A stretch of 64,000 nt of DNA. It comes from Dehalobacterium formicoaceticum (GTDB lineage Bacteria > Bacillota > Dehalobacteriia > Dehalobacteriales > Dehalobacteriaceae). The stretch covers positions 1,680,501 to 1,744,500 of the forward strand of contig NZ_CP022121.1 of assembly GCF_002224645.1 (NCBI RefSeq), given 5' to 3'. This document shows, piece by piece, positions 61,445 to 64,000 of the stretch; positions within the stretch are counted from its first letter, which is position 1, and every line of letters begins with the position of its first letter. The position numbers were made by a program, and so were the translations under genes. The notes under the pieces were generated by a model. That model did no database searches. It had not been told where the DNA came from and saw only the letters and a program-made list of their open reading frames with translations.

Positions 61445-62296
61445 TTATTTGTTGGTATAATAAGCGATGCCTAAAGCCCCTGGTCCCACATGGGCACCGA
61501 TGACGGGACTGACGGGCGAGACAGGCAAGGAAACACCTAAATGAACGGCAATCTTTTCAGATAATGTTTGGGCGCCTTTTTCATCATTGATATGATGCAC
61601 CACCCCTTCCCCGAAACCCTTCTTTTGGACATCCTCATAGAAAATCCTCAAAATCTCCTGGATCGCCTTTTCCGAAGTGCGGATCTTTTTAAGCACAGCC
61701 ACCTTTCCATCAATGACTGTCAGGATCGGTTTTATTTTCAGCACCGTGCCCAATAAATGAGACGCCCCGCCGATTCTTCCGCCTTTTTTTAAATAATCTA
61801 ATGTTTGAGGAATAAATAAAAATTTGCTTTTTTTCATCACCTCTCGGGCCGCATCTATGACCTGCTCCAGGGATTCACCTTTATGTGCGCTTCTAGCCGC
61901 AGCCAATACGGCAAAACCCTGCTGCATACAAGTGGATCTGGAATCGATGATTTCAATCCTGGCTTCCGGGTATTTCTCCCTGATCATGCTTTTCGCTGTT
62001 AAAGCTGTGGCGTAGGTACCGCTTAATTCTGCGGAAATAAAAATACCCACCACTCCATGACCGTTTCCAATGTGCTTTTCAAAGATATCATAAATATCCT
62101 GAATTCCCGGTTGAGAAGAAGTGGGGAGGGCAGGATATTTTTCAATTTGCCTGAAAAAAGAAACTGGATCGATTGTTTCTTCTAAATATGACTGATCCGC
62201 CATGTTAATGCTTAAAGAAACCACGGAAATATCGAGATCCTGGCGCAATTGTTTTTCCAGACAGGAGGTACTGTCTGTGACTATTTTGATGGACAA
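61445..62296 (-). CDS. DegV family fatty-acid-binding protein
   Basis: 283-aa two-domain protein. SIKIVTDSTSCLEKQLRQDL at the N-terminus, SSQPGIQDIYDIFEKH, GIFISAELSGTYATALTAK and DSRSTCMQQGF are the fatty-acid pocket motifs; YLKKGGRIGGASHLLGTVLKIKPIL follows, and the end is IGAHVGPGALGIAYY. Such proteins (FakB) present fatty acids to the kinase FakA, not found here. TTG at 62296 is preferred (AGGGG seven bases upstream). It sits in reverse between sigE and sigG. Confidence 0.9.
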   Translation of the reverse strand: MSIKIVTDSTSCLEKQLRQDLDISVVSLSINMADQSYLEETIDPVSFFRQIEKYPALPTSSQPGIQDIYDIFEKHIGNGHGVVGIFISAELSGTYATALTAKSMIREKYPEARIEIIDSRSTCMQQGFAVLAAARSAHKGESLEQVIDAAREVMKKSKFLFIPQTLDYLKKGGRIGGASHLLGTVLKIKPILTVIDGKVAVLKKIRTSEKAIQEILRIFYEDVQKKGFGEGVVHHINDEKGAQTLSEKIAVHLGVSLPVSPVSPVIGAHVGPGALGIAYYTNK

Positions 62297-62434
62297 ATTC
62301 ATTCCCCTTTGCATGGCATATTTTTAATGTTTCATGTAATCAATTCGACATCAGCCGCCTTCTCCCTCTATGGGAAGGAGGCAATTTTATTGTTCTATTA
62401 AGATTAAAATGTAAATTGATGGCAGTGTCTAACG

Positions 62435-62463
62435 GTATATTTCCTTAAAGCAATGGTAATAAT
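62435..62463 (+). promoter_or_regulatory. Sigma-F-dependent promoter of sigG
   Basis: GTATA (62435-62439), a 15-nt spacer and GGTAATAAT (62455-62463) match the sigma-F consensus GYATA-N15/16-GGNNANANT exactly. It ends 45 nt before the sigG start. Confidence 0.85.
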
Positions 62464-62507
62464 TAAGTTAAGATTATAAAAATTCCCTGTGAAGGGGGTT
62501 CGTGCCC

Positions 62508-63281
62508 TTGTTAATGAATAAGGTTGAAATTTGCGGCGTTAATACTTCCAAATTACCCGTGTTAAAAAATGATGTGATGAGAAAGCTTTTTAAAGATATG
62601 CAAAATGGAGATCTAAGTGCCCGGGAGAAAATTATCAGCGGTAATCTGCGTCTGGTGCTTAGCGTGATTCAAAGATTTACCAATCGGGGAGAAAATGTTG
62701 ATGATTTATTTCAGGTCGGCTGCATCGGGCTGATGAAGGCTACGGATAATTTCGATCTGTCCCAGAACGTGAAGTTTTCTACCTACGCCGTACCGATGAT
62801 CATTGGTGAGATCCGGCGTTATTTAAGAGACAACAATCCGATTCGGGTTAGCAGATCTTTACGGGATGTAGCTTACAAAGCCCTCCAGGTACGTGATAAA
62901 CTGGTGAATAAAAATTCCCGGGAGCCCTCGGTTACAGAAATTGCCAAAGAACTTAATATTCCTCGGGAAGAAATAGTCTTTGCCTTGGATGCGATTCAAG
63001 AACCAATTTCTTTATTTGAACCGATTTATCACGACGGCGGTGATCCCATTTTTGTTATGGATCAAATCGGGGATGAGAAGAATCACGATGTTCAGTGGCT
63101 GGAGGGGATTGCCGTTCGGGAGGCGCTGAGAAAGCTGAGCGAGCGGGAGAAAAAAATTATTACCTTGCGTTTTTTTGAAGGCAAAACACAAATGGAAGTA
63201 GCAGAGGAAATCGGTATTTCTCAGGCCCAGGTATCCCGTTTGGAAAAAGGTGCCTTAATGCATTTAAAGAAACAAATGTAA
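62508..63281 (+). CDS. sigG: RNA polymerase sporulation sigma factor sigma-G
   Basis: 257-aa late forespore sigma factor. NKVEICGVNTSKLPVLKNDVMRKLF is the characteristic SigG N-terminus. Region 2: SGNLRLVLSVIQRFTNRGENVDDLFQVGCIGLMKATDNFDLSQNVKFSTYAVPMIIGEIRRYLRD; region 3 and region 4 (LSEREKKIITLRFFEGKTQMEVAEEIGISQAQVSRLEKGAL) are complete. TTG at 62508 has AAGGGGG eight bases upstream and aligns with the Bacillus start; ATG at 62514 is the alternative. Confidence 0.96.
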   Translation: MLMNKVEICGVNTSKLPVLKNDVMRKLFKDMQNGDLSAREKIISGNLRLVLSVIQRFTNRGENVDDLFQVGCIGLMKATDNFDLSQNVKFSTYAVPMIIGEIRRYLRDNNPIRVSRSLRDVAYKALQVRDKLVNKNSREPSVTEIAKELNIPREEIVFALDAIQEPISLFEPIYHDGGDPIFVMDQIGDEKNHDVQWLEGIAVREALRKLSEREKKIITLRFFEGKTQMEVAEEIGISQAQVSRLEKGALMHLKKQM

Positions 63282-63381
63282 GGTCAATAACTGAAGAGTA
63301 AATAAAAGTGATGTCTATAACAACAATGTCAATAGATGTGAAGGAATATTTTGGGCGCGAAAATTCGGAGAGGTGATATGC

Positions 63382-64000
63382 ATGAAAGGCATGAAAATAA
63401 AGAAAAGATGGGGCTGGTTATTGCTTCTTTTAGGAATCGGGGCGGGTGGATTTATCTATGGTTATCAGGAATACAATGCCAAACCTCTGCCCAATAATGA
63501 TTTGATCAGACTGCATGTACTGGCCAACAGTGATTCTGCTTATGACCAAAAGGTGAAGCTTCTGGTAAGGGATGAAGTGATTAAGTATATGACACCTTAT
63601 TTTCAGGAAGCGAAAACCATAGCAGAGGCGAGAGCAAAGGTACAGGAACAGCTGCCGGAGATCCAAAAATGTGCCGAAAACCGCTTGGCTTCTTTAGGAG
63701 AAAATTATTCCGCCCAAGCGGAATTAGGGGATTTTAATTTTCCCACCAAAGCCTACGGAAATTTAGTTCTGCCATCAGGAGAATATGAAGCGTTGCGCAT
63801 CGTTTTGGGAGCAGGGGAAGGGAAAAATTGGTGGTGTGTACTTTATCCTCCCCTATGTTTCGTTGATATTTCCAGTACTATTGCCGTTCGTTCCGTGGAC
63901 ATACCGGAAGCCGATGCAGAAGTGCATCCGGTGAATGCTCAACCGGCAAAGGTTGTGATCAAGTTCAAGCTTTGGGAGGAAGTACAGGATTTACTGGAAA
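63382..64000 (+). CDS. spoIIR: Stage II sporulation protein R (3' end outside the window)
   Basis: At least 206 residues of the secreted forespore signal that activates SpoIIGA to process sigma-E. A signal-anchor (WGWLLLLLGIGAGGFIYG) is followed by the family signatures DLIRLHVLANSDSAYDQKVKL, FPTKAYGNLVLPSGEYEALR and NWWCVLYPPLCFVD. No stop codon occurs before the window end. ATG at 63382 has AGGTG six bases upstream; an earlier ATG at 63378 is in another frame. It is just downstream of sigG, completing a spoIIGA-sigE-sigG-spoIIR neighbourhood. Confidence 0.95.
   Translation, partial: MKGMKIKKRWGWLLLLLGIGAGGFIYGYQEYNAKPLPNNDLIRLHVLANSDSAYDQKVKLLVRDEVIKYMTPYFQEAKTIAEARAKVQEQLPEIQKCAENRLASLGENYSAQAELGDFNFPTKAYGNLVLPSGEYEALRIVLGAGEGKNWWCVLYPPLCFVDISSTIAVRSVDIPEADAEVHPVNAQPAKVVIKFKLWEEVQDLLE

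Noticed and set aside
1-64000. CRISPR arrays, rRNA or tRNA genes, prophage or conjugative modules
   Set aside because: No spaced repeats, rRNA signatures, tRNA cloverleaf/TTCRANY patterns or phage structural genes were seen.

Overview
The window looks like a chromosome segment from an anaerobic, endospore-forming member of the Firmicutes, most likely a Clostridia / Peptococcaceae-type organism. The supporting signs are the sporulation genes spoIIGA, sigE, sigG and spoIIR, an alpha/beta-type small acid-soluble spore protein, a T-box leader, a MurE with the DNPR motif for meso-diaminopimelate, A/T-rich promoters and many GTG/TTG starts. No rRNA, tRNA or CRISPR array was seen. The species cannot be named from the sequence alone.

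Layout. 1-5 kb: a frameshifted MFS transporter cut by the window edge, a PHP phosphatase, a Cu/Zn superoxide dismutase and an amidohydrolase. 4.2-6.5 kb: an aromatic amino acid operon (aroF-pheA, minus strand) behind a T-box leader whose antiterminator/terminator module is tandemly repeated. 6.5-8.7 kb: an IS1634-type insertion sequence flanked by a 52-bp direct repeat that contains the aroF-pheA promoter. 8.7-20 kb: housekeeping and sporulation-associated genes (DedA, KimA-like permease, SfsA, DUF815 ATPase, YhcN-like lipoprotein, Hsp33, LysM spore-coat-like protein, DUF362 ferredoxin, SASP). 20.6-27.2 kb: isocitrate dehydrogenase, a sucD remnant between two perfect inverted repeats, a large catalase, and a secreted DUF4127/SLH protein.

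27.7-34.4 kb holds the most distinctive system: a seven-gene operon hdrC-hdrB-hdrA-flxD-flxC-flxB-flxA for a soluble flavin-based electron-bifurcating NAD(P)H dehydrogenase / heterodisulfide-reductase-like complex. Both hdrA and flxD (mvhD-type) are split by an in-frame UGA exactly where the families have a cluster-ligand cysteine. Each UGA is followed at the right distance by a hairpin with a G in its apical loop, so both are read here as selenoproteins. A near-consensus Rex (or CRP-family) operator lies upstream, which suits an NADH-linked enzyme. Selenocysteine machinery is not in the window.

34.5-42.5 kb: a TauE-type exporter and a small Cys protein behind a CsoR/CstR-like operator, a second PHP phosphatase, YlbF, a Fur/PerR-type regulator, a MoxR-VWA pair, a small zinc ribbon, a TPR protein and an M20 peptidase. 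42.6-59.5 kb: the division and cell-wall (dcw) cluster mraZ-rsmH-ftsL-pbp-murE-mraY-murD-ftsW-murG-murC-murA-ftsQ-ftsA-ftsZ, preceded by GTGG repeats at exact 10-bp spacing that look like the MraZ operator. murF and murB are absent, and the PBP gene carries a one-base frameshift in a C run. 59.7-64 kb: spoIIGA-sigE, a reversed degV gene, sigG with a textbook sigma-F promoter, and the start of spoIIR running off the window. Together the right third joins septum formation and peptidoglycan synthesis to the early forespore/mother-cell sigma cascade.
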